In this document: positions 16,114-23,535 of the stretch, piece by piece
Position numbering within the stretch: position 1 is the first letter of the stretch
Layout of the letters: every line of letters begins with the position of its first letter
Source: Sporolactobacillus putidus
Lineage (GTDB): Bacteria; Bacillota; Bacilli; Bacillales; Sporolactobacillaceae
Length of the DNA: 40,435 bases
NCBI RefSeq assembly: GCF_014647035.1
Contig: NZ_BMOK01000020.1
Coordinates: forward strand, 1-40,435
Direction: 5' to 3'
Position numbers and translations under genes: made by a program
Notes under the pieces: model-generated
Seen by the model: the letters and a program-made list of their open reading frames with translations, nothing else
Told to the model about the DNA's origin: nothing
The model's database searches: none

Positions 16114-17286
16114 ATGGTTTACTACCCGAAATCGGATGCGCTCAATCGGCTTCCGAAACAGTTCTTTGCCGATCTCGTCGTGAAAACGAACGCCGAAATA
16201 GCGAGAGGCTCGGATGTGATTAATCTCGGACAAGGCAATCCGGATCAGCCGACGCCGCCGCACATTGTCAAAGCGCTGCAGGAGGCCGCTGAGAATCCTC
16301 TTTATCACAAATATTCGCCCTTTCGCGGTTATGATTTTCTGAAAGAGGCGATTGCGGGCTTTTACAAGCGCGAATACGGCGTCGATCTTGATCCGAAAAC
16401 GGAAGTTGCTGTTTTATTCGGTTCGAAGACGGGACTGGTGGAGATCGGCGAATGCCTGCTGAACAGCGGGGATACGGTGCTGATGCCGGATCCGGGCTAT
16501 CCCGATTATTTGTCCGGTTTCGCGCTCGCCAATCTTCACATGGAAAAGATGCCGCTCCGGGAAGAAAACGCCTTCCTCCCGGATTATGGATCGATTTCTG
16601 AATCCGTGCTGGACAAGGCAAAACTGATGTTCCTCAATTATCCGAACAATCCAACGGCGGTGACCGCACCCGCCGATTTTTTCGAGCAGACGGTTGAAAC
16701 AGCTGCAAAACACAACATTTGCGTCGTGCACGACTTCGCATACGGCGCACTGGGCTTTGATGGCGAAAAGCCGCGCAGCTTTCTGCAAACACCGGGGTCA
16801 AAAGATGTCGGCATTGAGATGTGCACTCTGTCGAAAACCTATAATATGGCCGGATGGCGCGTCGGTTTTGCGCTTGGAAACCGGAGCGTGATCGAAGCCA
16901 TCGAATTGATTCAGGACCACTATTATGTCAGTCTGTTCGGTGCAATTCAGGAAGCGAGCGCGAAGGCGCTGCTCGGGCCGCAGGATTGTGTCCGTGATCT
17001 GGTCCGGCGCTATGAAACGCGCCGGAACGCATTCTTCACGGCGGCCCGCGACATCGGCTGGGAAGCCGTTCCTTCCCGGGGATCCTTCTTCGGCTGGCTG
17101 CCTGTTCCGAAGGGTTTCACCTCCGAATCGTTTTTTGACTATATTCTTAAGGAGGCCCACGTCGTCGTCGCTCCGGGAATCGGCTTCGGCGGCGCGGGAG
17201 AAAATTATATCCGTGTGGGGCTGCTGACTGAACCGGAACGGCTGACAGAAGCCGTGAAACGGATCGGAGAACTTCACCTGTTCTGA
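16114..17286 (+). CDS. mtnE: Pyridoxal-phosphate aminotransferase of methionine salvage (MtnE-like)
   Basis: This 390-residue class I aminotransferase converts 2-oxo-4-methylthiobutyrate to methionine as the last salvage step, with glutamine a favoured amino donor in Bacillus. Features are NLGQGNPDQPTP near residue 35, PDPGYPDY, NYPNNPTA, HDFAYG, and the cofactor lysine Lys241 in TLSKTYNMAGWRVG; the C-terminal arginine is in ENYIRVGL. The start MVYYPKSDALNRLPKQFF is characteristic of this subgroup, with GAAGCGGAAG as the upstream site. Divergent mtnU supports the assignment. A terminator follows at 17306. Broad-specificity aminotransferases look similar, so the substrate is probable rather than certain. 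Confidence 0.87.
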   Translation: MVYYPKSDALNRLPKQFFADLVVKTNAEIARGSDVINLGQGNPDQPTPPHIVKALQEAAENPLYHKYSPFRGYDFLKEAIAGFYKREYGVDLDPKTEVAVLFGSKTGLVEIGECLLNSGDTVLMPDPGYPDYLSGFALANLHMEKMPLREENAFLPDYGSISESVLDKAKLMFLNYPNNPTAVTAPADFFEQTVETAAKHNICVVHDFAYGALGFDGEKPRSFLQTPGSKDVGIEMCTLSKTYNMAGWRVGFALGNRSVIEAIELIQDHYYVSLFGAIQEASAKALLGPQDCVRDLVRRYETRRNAFFTAARDIGWEAVPSRGSFFGWLPVPKGFTSESFFDYILKEAHVVVAPGIGFGGAGENYIRVGLLTEPERLTEAVKRIGELHLF

Positions 17287-17305
17287 AAACAAACGGGCAT
17301 ACGGC

Positions 17306-17349
17306 AGAGGCGGAACGCATGATCTTTTGCGTTCCGCTTCTTTTTTTTA
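17306..17349 (+). terminator. Terminator after mtnE
   Basis: AGAGGCGGAACGC pairs with GCGTTCCGCTTCT across a nine-base loop, and a run of T residues follows. This is a strong rightward intrinsic terminator separating mtnE from yfkD. Confidence 0.92.
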
Positions 17350-17434
17350 CGAACAAAGCGATTGCCCGCAAAGGAGCGGGGCGGATAATTTTTCTTCGGG
17401 GAGAAAAGAATAAGGAGAAAAAGGAGCTGTCTGC

Positions 17435-18214
17435 ATGAAGAACTTCTTGTCGATCCTGTGCTGCGCGGCCGCTGTTTTGTGTTTTTCAGCGGCCTCCGAG
17501 GCGAAAGGGCCGCTGCCCGCAAAATTGCCGGAGTATGTTGCGGATATTTCAAAGGAGAATACCTATCCCAATCCTTCACATGATGAATCGGAACTTGTGC
17601 CGAGCGGACACACACAATCGCTGTTAAATTCATCAAAGGTCGCAATCGATAATCCGACACTGATCAAACTGCTCAACGAATCGTCTCTTCATCCGTCAAA
17701 GTGGTCGATCGCTTATTCCGCAAGGATTTACCTGGGCGAGTGGCCGCTCAATTATGCCTCAAAAGAAACGACGGTGAACTGGGAGTACAAGAGGATCAGT
17801 GATAATGCTGTAGACGCACGGGGAAGCACGGAAGGCCAGAAACTCAGTTACATTCAAGAAAATGAGGCCAAAGTGAAAGGGGGGCTGACGGCAAGTGTGC
17901 CGAAAAAGGAAGAAGTGAATCAATTAATTATGGCCAAGGCCATGAAAAAAACGCACCTTCCGATTTCTTTTTCAACGGTTGTCGGACGCGGAACGAAAAT
18001 CGACCGGCCCTATCAGGTGGATCCGAAACATATCGGCCATCTTTACGGCTATGTTCCGGCAGTCAATGAGAAAGGGAAGATCACTTATGGAGAAGTTTTT
18101 CTTGTACTTAAGGGAGGCAATGCCTGCCTTGAAGTCAAAAATGTCATCGAACAGGGAATCGGGGCGTGGATGCCGATACAGGACCACGTCTCGCTCCGCT
18201 ATCTTGCAAAATAG
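17435..18214 (+). CDS. yfkD: YfkD-family secreted protein
   Basis: This 259-residue protein has a signal peptide (KNFLSILCCAAAVLCFSAASEA, cleavage near residue 23) and then matches the YfkD family of Bacillales by its overall layout: LPEYVADISKENTYPNPSHDE, a central TVNWEYKRI segment and a C-terminal VKNVIEQGIGAWMPIQDHVSLRY. Function is not known. AAGGAG eight bases before the ATG supports the start. In B. subtilis yfkD lies close to pdaA, and the same is true here, with a small SE1561-like gene between. Lack of a clear membrane anchor after the signal suggests release or wall association. Confidence 0.85.
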   Translation: MKNFLSILCCAAAVLCFSAASEAKGPLPAKLPEYVADISKENTYPNPSHDESELVPSGHTQSLLNSSKVAIDNPTLIKLLNESSLHPSKWSIAYSARIYLGEWPLNYASKETTVNWEYKRISDNAVDARGSTEGQKLSYIQENEAKVKGGLTASVPKKEEVNQLIMAKAMKKTHLPISFSTVVGRGTKIDRPYQVDPKHIGHLYGYVPAVNEKGKITYGEVFLVLKGGNACLEVKNVIEQGIGAWMPIQDHVSLRYLAK

Positions 18215-18219
18215 GCGGG

Positions 18220-18305
18220 GATCCGGCGACTGAAAACCGCTCCGCTTTTGCCTTGAAATGAGACAGCACTGCCAAAAATCCAGCGGATCGCCGGCCATCT
18301 TTTTT
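18220..18305 (+). terminator. Probable terminator after yfkD
   Basis: CCGGCGA at 18223-18229 pairs with TCGCCGG at 18288-18294, followed shortly by a T-rich tail (18298-18305). The loop is unusually long (about 58 bases, with internal pairing possible), so confidence is moderate. Confidence 0.5.
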
Positions 18306-18365
18306 CCCACCGGATGTGCTAAAGTAGAGTCAGCATTATAAGGCGCAGGAGGAGGAGGGATGAAG

Positions 18366-18575
18366 ATGGGCAGAGCGGTCTCGTCAAAATCCGATCAGGT
18401 GAACTATTTAAAGAACCGGATCAGGCTACTGTCCTATGTCATCAATGCTTTGGATAATGAAACAGCGGATCCCGAAGATTTGAATCATATATTAGGAATG
18501 ATCGGGGATCTTGAATTGAAAATCCGCCGTTTCCGCGATGACTGGGCAGAGGACAAACGACGGAATCACACATAA
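18366..18575 (+). CDS. Small SE1561-family protein
   Basis: This 69-residue, highly charged soluble protein resembles the SE1561 family of small Bacillales/Staphylococcus proteins: MGRAVSSKSDQVNYLKNRI, then DNETADPEDLNHILGMIGDLE and a basic end. It is probably all helical. No function is known. The site GGAGGAGG lies seven bases before the ATG at 18366; an ATG two codons upstream is too close to it. It precedes pdaA by 43 bases and may be cotranscribed. Family recall is from the N-terminal and LEDLE-type patterns only. Confidence 0.65.
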   Translation: MGRAVSSKSDQVNYLKNRIRLLSYVINALDNETADPEDLNHILGMIGDLELKIRRFRDDWAEDKRRNHT

Positions 18576-18590
18576 AATGAATGAATACGG

Positions 18591-18612
18591 TCACCCTATA
18601 ACCGGAGGGTGA
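18591..18612 (+). promoter_or_regulatory. Hairpin sequestering the pdaA ribosome binding site
   Basis: TCACCCT (18591-18597) is perfectly complementary to AGGGTGA (18606-18612), which is the pdaA Shine-Dalgarno region (GGAGGGTGA). A TTTTATTT tail follows and the start codon is TTG. The element could act as translational control or as a weak terminator between the small upstream gene and pdaA. Confidence 0.55.
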
Positions 18613-18618
18613 TTTTAT

Positions 18619-19398
18619 TTGAAAAAGATGATCATGGCGATGCTCGTTGCAGTTATTGGACTGGCCGGGCATCCTTTGTTGAGCGAGGCAAAGGACTGGT
18701 ACTTTAAACCGGCGAAAAACAATCAGCCGGCGACAACGGAGCCGGAATACGAGATGCTTTTAAATAAGTACAACGGCGTCTACATCGGCGACACATCAAA
18801 AAAAGATATCTACTTTACTTTTGACAATGGGTACGAAGCAGGCTATACGGCTGGCATTCTGGATACGTTGAAAAAAGAAAAAGTTCCTGCCACCTTTTTT
18901 ATTACGGGTCACTATATCACCGACCAGCCTGAGCTTGTGAAAAGAATGGTCAGAGAAGGCCACATCATCGGAAATCATTCCTGGGGCCACCCCGATCTGT
19001 CCGCGATCAGCGATGAAAAATACAGGCAGGAACTGCAAAAATTGAAAGACGCGTATACAAAACTGACGGGCAGCAGCAAGATGCTCTACCTGCGCCCGCC
19101 GCGTGGGACATTCAGCGAGCGCTCGCTGAAACTGGCCAAAGAACAGGGCTATATCAGTGTCTTCTGGTCCGCCGCCTATAAAGACTGGGTGCGGGATGAA
19201 CAGCATGGCGCGGAATATGCCTACCAGCACATTATGCGGCGCATGCATCCGGGCGCAATTTTGCTGCTGCACACCGTCTCCAGGGATAACACCGAAGCGC
19301 TGCCGCGCGTCATTCATGATCTGAAGAAACAGGGCTATCATTTTCGCAGCCTTGATGATCTGATGGCGGAAAAAGGTGTGTCCCCGAAGGTTCGATAA
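18619..19398 (+). CDS. pdaA: PdaA, delta-lactam-forming peptidoglycan deacetylase
   Basis: PdaA removes the N-acetyl group from muramic acid, leading to muramic-delta-lactam in the spore cortex, which is needed for germination. The 259-residue product has a signal peptide (cleaved near SEAKDW) and a NodB polysaccharide-deacetylase domain. The metal/catalytic motifs are TFDNGYEAGYT (DN instead of the usual DDG, as in PdaA), NHSWGHPDLS with the HxxxH-type ligands, and RPPRGTFSE; HPGAILLLH ends the domain. The TTG start follows GGAGGGTGA by seven bases. A strong terminator follows. Expression in the forespore is known for B. subtilis pdaA; no SigG promoter was confidently identified here. Confidence 0.93.
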   Translation: MKKMIMAMLVAVIGLAGHPLLSEAKDWYFKPAKNNQPATTEPEYEMLLNKYNGVYIGDTSKKDIYFTFDNGYEAGYTAGILDTLKKEKVPATFFITGHYITDQPELVKRMVREGHIIGNHSWGHPDLSAISDEKYRQELQKLKDAYTKLTGSSKMLYLRPPRGTFSERSLKLAKEQGYISVFWSAAYKDWVRDEQHGAEYAYQHIMRRMHPGAILLLHTVSRDNTEALPRVIHDLKKQGYHFRSLDDLMAEKGVSPKVR

Positions 19399-19413
19399 AT
19401 TTAAAAATCGTTT

Positions 19414-19459
19414 CTCTCCGTACTGTGAGCCGGTCCCGCATGGTACGGAGAGTTTTTTT
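19414..19459 (+). terminator. Terminator after pdaA
   Basis: CTCTCCGTAC (19414-19423) pairs with GTACGGAGAG (19443-19452), followed by seven T residues. Strong rightward terminator. Confidence 0.95.
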
Positions 19460-19567
19460 GTGACACGGATCCGCTGCTTGAATAGCACTTAGGAGAATAA
19501 GCGTAATTGTAAATTGTAAAGAAATAAAGCGATTTTGATCAATTTTTGTTGAAAAAAGTTAGTAACA

Positions 19568-19797
19568 CAATCCACAGATTTATCCACACCCTTGACAAAT
19601 GTGTGCGTGTATTTCAGTGGACTTATTCACGTTTATCCACATTATCCACAGTGAAGAGAAAAATTATCTACAAAAACAGTCACAATTCGACCTTAAGCGC
19701 AGCAAGGGATAAAAAGAGTTATCCACTTATCCACAAAGTTATTGACATTTCCAAATGTGTTGACCTTGCAAATTCAGAAAAGTAGATTTTATCCACT
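19568..19797 (+). other. Cluster of DnaA boxes outside any dnaA/dnaN locus
   Basis: Four exact copies of the DnaA box TTATCCACA lie at 19580-19588, 19633-19641, 19642-19650 and 19727-19735. Three single-mismatch boxes lie at 19664-19672 (TTATCTACA), 19719-19727 and 19789-19797 (TTATCCACT). Weaker ones lie at 19568-19576 and 19623-19631. All point the same way, two pairs are directly adjacent or overlap by one base, and AT-rich sequence follows at 19798-19860. No dnaA, dnaN, rpmH or other origin gene is present, so this is more likely a secondary DnaA-binding cluster than oriC. No gene is supported in 19460-20043. Confidence 0.9.
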
Positions 19798-19863
19798 TTG
19801 TCTCAAATGTTTTCCGACATTATTTTTTAATAAAATTCACAAACGATTAACTTTTCAGGGGAC

Positions 19864-19948
19864 ATTAGAAAACTTGGCTTCACCAAGCCTTTGACGCGGG
19901 CGTTGCCCTAGTTGCAGGGGTCAGGACGGCCTAATGCCGAACATGCCG
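19864..19948 (+). repeat. 85-bp dispersed repeat, copy 1
   Basis: This sequence, from ATTAGAAAAC to ATGCCG, matches 39612-39696 on the opposite strand at 75 of 85 positions without gaps. It contains a CTTGG/CCAAG hairpin and a GGGC/GCCC hairpin. Differences from copy 2 are mostly G:C to A:T transitions in this copy, and they weaken small GGC/GCC stems present in copy 2. No open reading frame or transposase is associated. Confidence 0.92.
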
Positions 19949-20008
19949 AGGACACGGCGCTTATACTATAACCCTTAAAATTTTTATACTCTCTTATAGC
20001 AAAACAAA

Positions 20009-20028
20009 AACCGGGCACACCCGGTTTT
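20009..20028 (-). terminator. Bidirectional terminator downstream of GNAT gene
   Basis: CCGGG (20011-20015) pairs with CCCGG (20020-20024). The minus strand continues with TTTTTGTTTTG and the plus strand with TTTTAT, so it ends the leftward GNAT transcript and could also stop rightward transcription. Confidence 0.8.
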
Positions 20029-20043
20029 ATAGAAGATGCCCTT

Positions 20044-20610
20044 TCAAGCCTCTTTAAGTGTGTCATGATCGGAAACGGGGGGAAAGGGTTCAATCGTCTC
20101 CCTGCAGGAGAAGAATGATTCCTTTGTGACAGCAAACAAATGGTATGTTTTTTCGGAGGGATTGATTTTCCGATAGACATCGGGAAAGCGCTGATCGGCA
20201 ATGCTTACATAGGACAGCTTCCCGGCGGCTTTTATTGACCTAACGTTTGCTGTTCTTATTTTCATAAATACCGTCTCAATGCCATGTTCAAGAAAAATTT
20301 CAGTAAAGAAAGCCTCTTTCGCTTTTTGATTATAGCCCTTGCCAAAATAAGGTTTGCCAATCCATGTGCCCAGGAAACCGTGACCGTTTTCAATGTCAAA
20401 AAGTGTTATCGTGCCGATAGGTGCCCCCCACTCGTTCATAATGGTTCTGGAGATCATAGTGCCTGCGTCTTCAGATTCAATGGTCTGTTTGGTGAGAAAA
20501 AGAAACGTATCAAGAGAATCTGCTTTTTGGCGGACATAGGGGAATACTGCAGGATCCTGCAGCAGTTCAAAAAGAATCCCGCAATCCGACAGATCTCGCT
20601 TTTTTAACAT
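20044..20610 (-). CDS. GNAT-family N-acetyltransferase
   Basis: This 188-residue protein fits the RimJ/RimL-like GNAT acetyltransferases, which move an acetyl group from acetyl-CoA to an amine on a protein, antibiotic or metabolite. Visible are IGTITLFDIENGHGFLGTWIGKPYFGKGYNQKAKEAFF (strands 4-5 and the acetyl-CoA loop, with GKGYNQ replacing the usual Q/RxxGxG/A) and an ANVRSIKAAGKLSY segment corresponding to the typical N..S...EK.G motif. GGAGGAAT seven bases before the ATG supports the start. A promoter-like TTCCCA-17-TATAAT lies far upstream on the minus strand (-10 near 20877-20882), implying a 250-base structured leader. The substrate is unknown. Confidence 0.8.
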   Translation of the reverse strand: MLKKRDLSDCGILFELLQDPAVFPYVRQKADSLDTFLFLTKQTIESEDAGTMISRTIMNEWGAPIGTITLFDIENGHGFLGTWIGKPYFGKGYNQKAKEAFFTEIFLEHGIETVFMKIRTANVRSIKAAGKLSYVSIADQRFPDVYRKINPSEKTYHLFAVTKESFFSCRETIEPFPPVSDHDTLKEA

Positions 20611-20674
20611 GGGTATTCCTCCGTCCCGAAAATAAAATCTTGCTGAGGATGCCTATAAAGTCGGCATCGGATAA

Positions 20675-20810
20675 GGGGCGAATGGTTTCGCCAGCCGGAG
20701 AAGGCTTTCTGTTAAAGAGGGAGTGGTTTTGCAGGGTACCGGAGCGGATGTTTCTGGAGCAGGTGACACAGGCCGCACGGAAACATCTCACCCTGGCCAT
20801 GGTTCGCCCC
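20675..20810 (-). ncRNA. Candidate structured leader/element with nested inverted repeats
   Basis: Three pairs of arms are nested: GGGGCGAA (20675-20682) with TTCGCCCC (20803-20810), CAGGGT (20732-20737) with ACCCTG (20790-20795), and GATGTTTC (20747-20754) with GAAACATC (20780-20787), around a 25-base loop. A competing local hairpin GGCGAA/TTCGCC lies at 20677-20692. Further hairpins flank it: AGAAGA/TCTTCT near 20824-20840 and GATGCC/GGCATC near 20648-20668. It lies between the GNAT gene and the divergent recX, and could be a GNAT leader RNA or a small mobile-type repeat. It matches no riboswitch or T-box consensus I know. No gene is supported in 20611-21130. Confidence 0.45.
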
Positions 20811-21130
20811 GTGCCGCTCATTAGAAGATGCCGTCTTCTCGTTCTCGCGAACGTGTAAGATCAGGCCACCAGAATTATTATAAGGTGGCGCGTCAGGATT
20901 GGGAAGTAAAAAAACCGCATAATTTTTCGACATCGTTCCGGTTTAAAAATAACGGTACAGCGCTGTCTTAGTGTGCACAATCTATTCATATGTTTTCCTG
21001 AAAATCCGGCCTGAGACCAGTCTGAAAAAAAAGAGAGGGCAGGGGGCTGATGAAGAAGCTTAGTTCACGGCTTTCTGAACATCCTCTTTTAAAGAGCGAT
21101 ATGGTAAAATAATGAATAAAGAGGGAAGGA

Positions 21131-21955
21131 ATGAATGCGATGCCCGTGATAACCCGGATCAGTACGGCCGGCCGGAATAACGGCTTTTTTGAAATCGATG
21201 TTCAATTGGATGATGGCGGGACTGAGACACTTAATGTGCATGAAGATGTTCTCGTGCAGGACGGACTGCGCAAGGGGCTTCAACTAACGGAGCACGGTCT
21301 TGCCGTTCTTCGTCAGGAAGCCGAAGGAATCAAGGCTTATCTTGCCGGTATCCGCTACCTTTCCTACCGGATGCGCAGCTCTCATGAAATGAAAGTTTAT
21401 CTGGAGAAGAAGGGGTACAGCGAAAGTCAGACCGAATACGCGCTCGAGCGCCTGCATAAGGAACAAAAACTTGACGACCAGGCATTTGCCGACGCGTTCA
21501 CCCGCACGAGAATTGAACTGTCGACGAAGGGACCCCAGTTGATTTATCGGGAACTGCTGCAGGTCGGTATTGATCAATCCATTGCGGCGGGAGCCGAGTC
21601 TCTGTATCCCATTGAGGAGCAGCTGGCTCATGCCCGGAAATACTTGACCAAGAAGACGGCATCGGTCAAGAATACGAAGTCTGCCGCTGAAGCGAAACAG
21701 ATTCTTTCCCGGCTTCTAATGCAAAGAGGCTTTTCACGGGAAATTACGAATCAAGTAATCAGTGAAATCGGCGATTTTCTGGTGGACAATGAAAAAAACG
21801 CACTGGTCTGCCAGGCGGAGAAGGCGATGCAGAAGTATAAAAAGTACAGCGGAAATGAATTTTTACAGAAAGTCAAAGCTTTCTTATATAAAAAAGGGTT
21901 TCCCGCCGACGACATTACTTCATTTTTACAAAAACGGACAAACATAAATGATTGA
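21131..21955 (+). CDS. recX: RecX, regulator of RecA
   Basis: RecX binds RecA filaments and modulates recombination and SOS activity. The 274-residue product shows the three-helix RecX repeats: YLSYRMRSSHEMKVYLEKKGYSESQTEYALERLHKEQKLDDQAFADAFTRTR (about 77-130) is the canonical first repeat, followed by two degenerate ones, the last around FLYKKGFPADDITSFL. Longer Bacillus-type RecX of about 265 residues is typical. GAGGGAAGG lies before the ATG at 21131, with a second ATG three codons on. A -10-like TAAAAT is visible about 25 bases upstream. yfhH follows, as in B. subtilis. Confidence 0.92.
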   Translation: MNAMPVITRISTAGRNNGFFEIDVQLDDGGTETLNVHEDVLVQDGLRKGLQLTEHGLAVLRQEAEGIKAYLAGIRYLSYRMRSSHEMKVYLEKKGYSESQTEYALERLHKEQKLDDQAFADAFTRTRIELSTKGPQLIYRELLQVGIDQSIAAGAESLYPIEEQLAHARKYLTKKTASVKNTKSAAEAKQILSRLLMQRGFSREITNQVISEIGDFLVDNEKNALVCQAEKAMQKYKKYSGNEFLQKVKAFLYKKGFPADDITSFLQKRTNIND

Positions 21956-22021
21956 AAAAAATTCATAATCCGTACATAGAGACATTAAAAGTGCCTGAAA
22001 AGAAAAGAGAGGTTGATCAAT

Positions 22022-22330
22022 ATGGAGCGACGGTTCAGTGAAATGACACCTTATGAACTCACACAGAAAATCGGCGAGTTTACAGACAAGGCCCGGAAAG
22101 CAGAACAGATGGGCATGATCAATGAGCTCGCGGTTTACGAACGAAAGATTGATATGGCGAAAGCCTATTTGATGGATCCGGAAAGCTTCAGGCCGGGTCA
22201 AATATATTATGTCGACGACCGTGCATTCAAAATTGATCACATGAAAGGAACCTTCGCCTGGGGGACATTTGAAAACAGTGAAGAACGGCATGCCTACCCT
22301 ATTTCCCTCCTGAAAAAGGAAAAACAATGA
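22022..22330 (+). CDS. yfhH: YfhH-family protein (DUF1811)
   Basis: This 102-residue soluble protein matches the YfhH/DUF1811 family: MERRFSEMTPYELTQKIG, a helical first half, then a beta-rich second half with PGQIYYVDDRAFKIDHMKGTFAWGTF that looks like a small SH3-like fold. No function is known. The ATG at 22022 follows AGAGAGGTTGA at proper spacing; two codons further upstream are also open but unsupported. Its position directly after recX is conserved in Bacillus. Confidence 0.88.
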   Translation: MERRFSEMTPYELTQKIGEFTDKARKAEQMGMINELAVYERKIDMAKAYLMDPESFRPGQIYYVDDRAFKIDHMKGTFAWGTFENSEERHAYPISLLKKEKQ

Positions 22331-22346
22331 TGCTTCCTTATTTGTA

Positions 22347-22376
22347 TAAAAAAAGAAAGCCGGGTAATCCGGCTTT
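22347..22376 (-). terminator. Terminator of yfhP
   Basis: AAAGCCGG (22356-22363) pairs with CCGGCTTT (22369-22376). On the minus strand it is followed by CTTTTTTT, so it ends leftward yfhP transcription. Confidence 0.88.
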
Positions 22377-22395
22377 CCGAAAAAAGTTCTGTTTA

Positions 22396-23382
22396 TTATT
22401 TTGACTGTGCGAGCACCAGTTTTCTGCGCAGTTTCTTCTCGCTGTAAACCCAGCCGGTAAAGGAACTCTCCACAACATGCTTTTTATTTAACCAGACCGT
22501 TGCTGTGAAAGGGTACATACCCCTTGTAAAGTAACGCAAATCAACAAACTGCATGACGAACCGCCCGTTCTGTTCACGGATCTCCCAGCGGTATATAGGC
22601 GAAAATGAAAGAAATGCACGGACGTTTTTATCGCACATTGCCGACTGGACAATTTCATTGTCCGGGTCGATCGGCCGCCGATCGAACGTATCGATCAATT
22701 TCAGCTGCCTGCCCTCAATTTTTCCAACATAGAAGTGATCTGCACTCTCGGCGGCCACATGATAATGCGACCAATGCAGAGTCGGCGACAGGTAAATATT
22801 TGTCAGGGCAGGCAGCCGGTCTTTGATAAAACGGACAGTCCGGCGGTGCTGTACGGTACGGAGAATATAATAACCGATCAGTACCGCATAGACGGTAGCG
22901 AATGTTTCACCGGGATGGCCGGACGTCTGCCAGATCACGAATCCCATCAGATGGAGACTGAAAATAAATGGATCAAATATATTAATGATTCCAAGCGCGA
23001 TCCACTTTTCTCTGAAGGGGCGGGCAGCCTGTGTTCCGTATGCGTTGAAAATATCCACAAACACATGAAACGAAACGGCAAGAAGCGTCCAGAACAGAAA
23101 GGTGTCGGCGTCCGTTCCCGGGAAAAGGGGCAAAAGAAAAGCGGCAATAATAAACGGCCAAAGCGCTGTCGCCGGAAGCGAATGGGTCATCCCCCGGTGA
23201 TTGCGGATGTAGGCGGCGTTGTTTTTTAATTTCAATACCGTGTCAATGTCCGGAATAACCGAACCGGCGACGGCGCCGAGCATGACAGCGTGAAAAGTCA
23301 AAGGATCTGCAGCAACAGCCGGGTCGAGAGTCGCGAGACCTGCCAAACCAAAGCCCATCACAACATGAGTGGCTGTATCCAT
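22396..23382 (-). CDS. yfhP: YfhP-like membrane metal-dependent hydrolase (YdjM family)
   Basis: This 328-residue protein has the YdjM/YfhP domain: MDTATHVVMGFGLAGLA, IPDIDTVLKL and NHRGMTHSLPA, where His and Asp residues near the membrane-embedded N-terminal half form the presumed metal site, with four or five membrane segments to about residue 175. The C-terminal half is soluble. Family members are induced by DNA damage in some species, but no reaction is established. AGGAGGG lies some twelve bases before the ATG. It is divergent from mutY, as in Bacillus, with 153 bases between. Confidence 0.85.
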   Translation of the reverse strand: MDTATHVVMGFGLAGLATLDPAVAADPLTFHAVMLGAVAGSVIPDIDTVLKLKNNAAYIRNHRGMTHSLPATALWPFIIAAFLLPLFPGTDADTFLFWTLLAVSFHVFVDIFNAYGTQAARPFREKWIALGIINIFDPFIFSLHLMGFVIWQTSGHPGETFATVYAVLIGYYILRTVQHRRTVRFIKDRLPALTNIYLSPTLHWSHYHVAAESADHFYVGKIEGRQLKLIDTFDRRPIDPDNEIVQSAMCDKNVRAFLSFSPIYRWEIREQNGRFVMQFVDLRYFTRGMYPFTATVWLNKKHVVESSFTGWVYSEKKLRRKLVLAQSK

Positions 23383-23535
23383 ATAATTTAAATGCCCTCC
23401 TTATGGCAAAAACTCACAGTAGAGAGAAACAACTTATACACTTTCATTGTCACACAAAATGAACTATATTGAAAGGGATAATCATGTCAATTTTATAGAA
23501 ATTTGATTGGAGAAAAAAAGCTGGAGTGAAAGCAA

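Noticed and set aside
19546-19785. 79-codon open frame across the DnaA boxes
   Set aside because: It is created by repeated TTATCCACA elements, has no ribosome binding site and shows no protein-like composition.
19481-19860. DnaA-box cluster as the chromosomal oriC
   Set aside because: dnaA, dnaN, rpmH, gyrB and other origin genes are absent, and the flanking genes (yfk/yfh/yga-like) lie far from the origin in B. subtilis.
20611-20890. T-box or fluoride-type riboswitch upstream of the GNAT gene
   Set aside because: Partial look-alikes exist (GGCGAA hairpin, AGGGTACCG), but the conserved T-box, specifier and terminator elements, and the fluoride core, are missing.
20640-20933. Short open frames on both strands in the GNAT-recX gap
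   Set aside because: They lack ribosome binding sites and cross the nested inverted repeats; RNA or DNA structure explains the region better.
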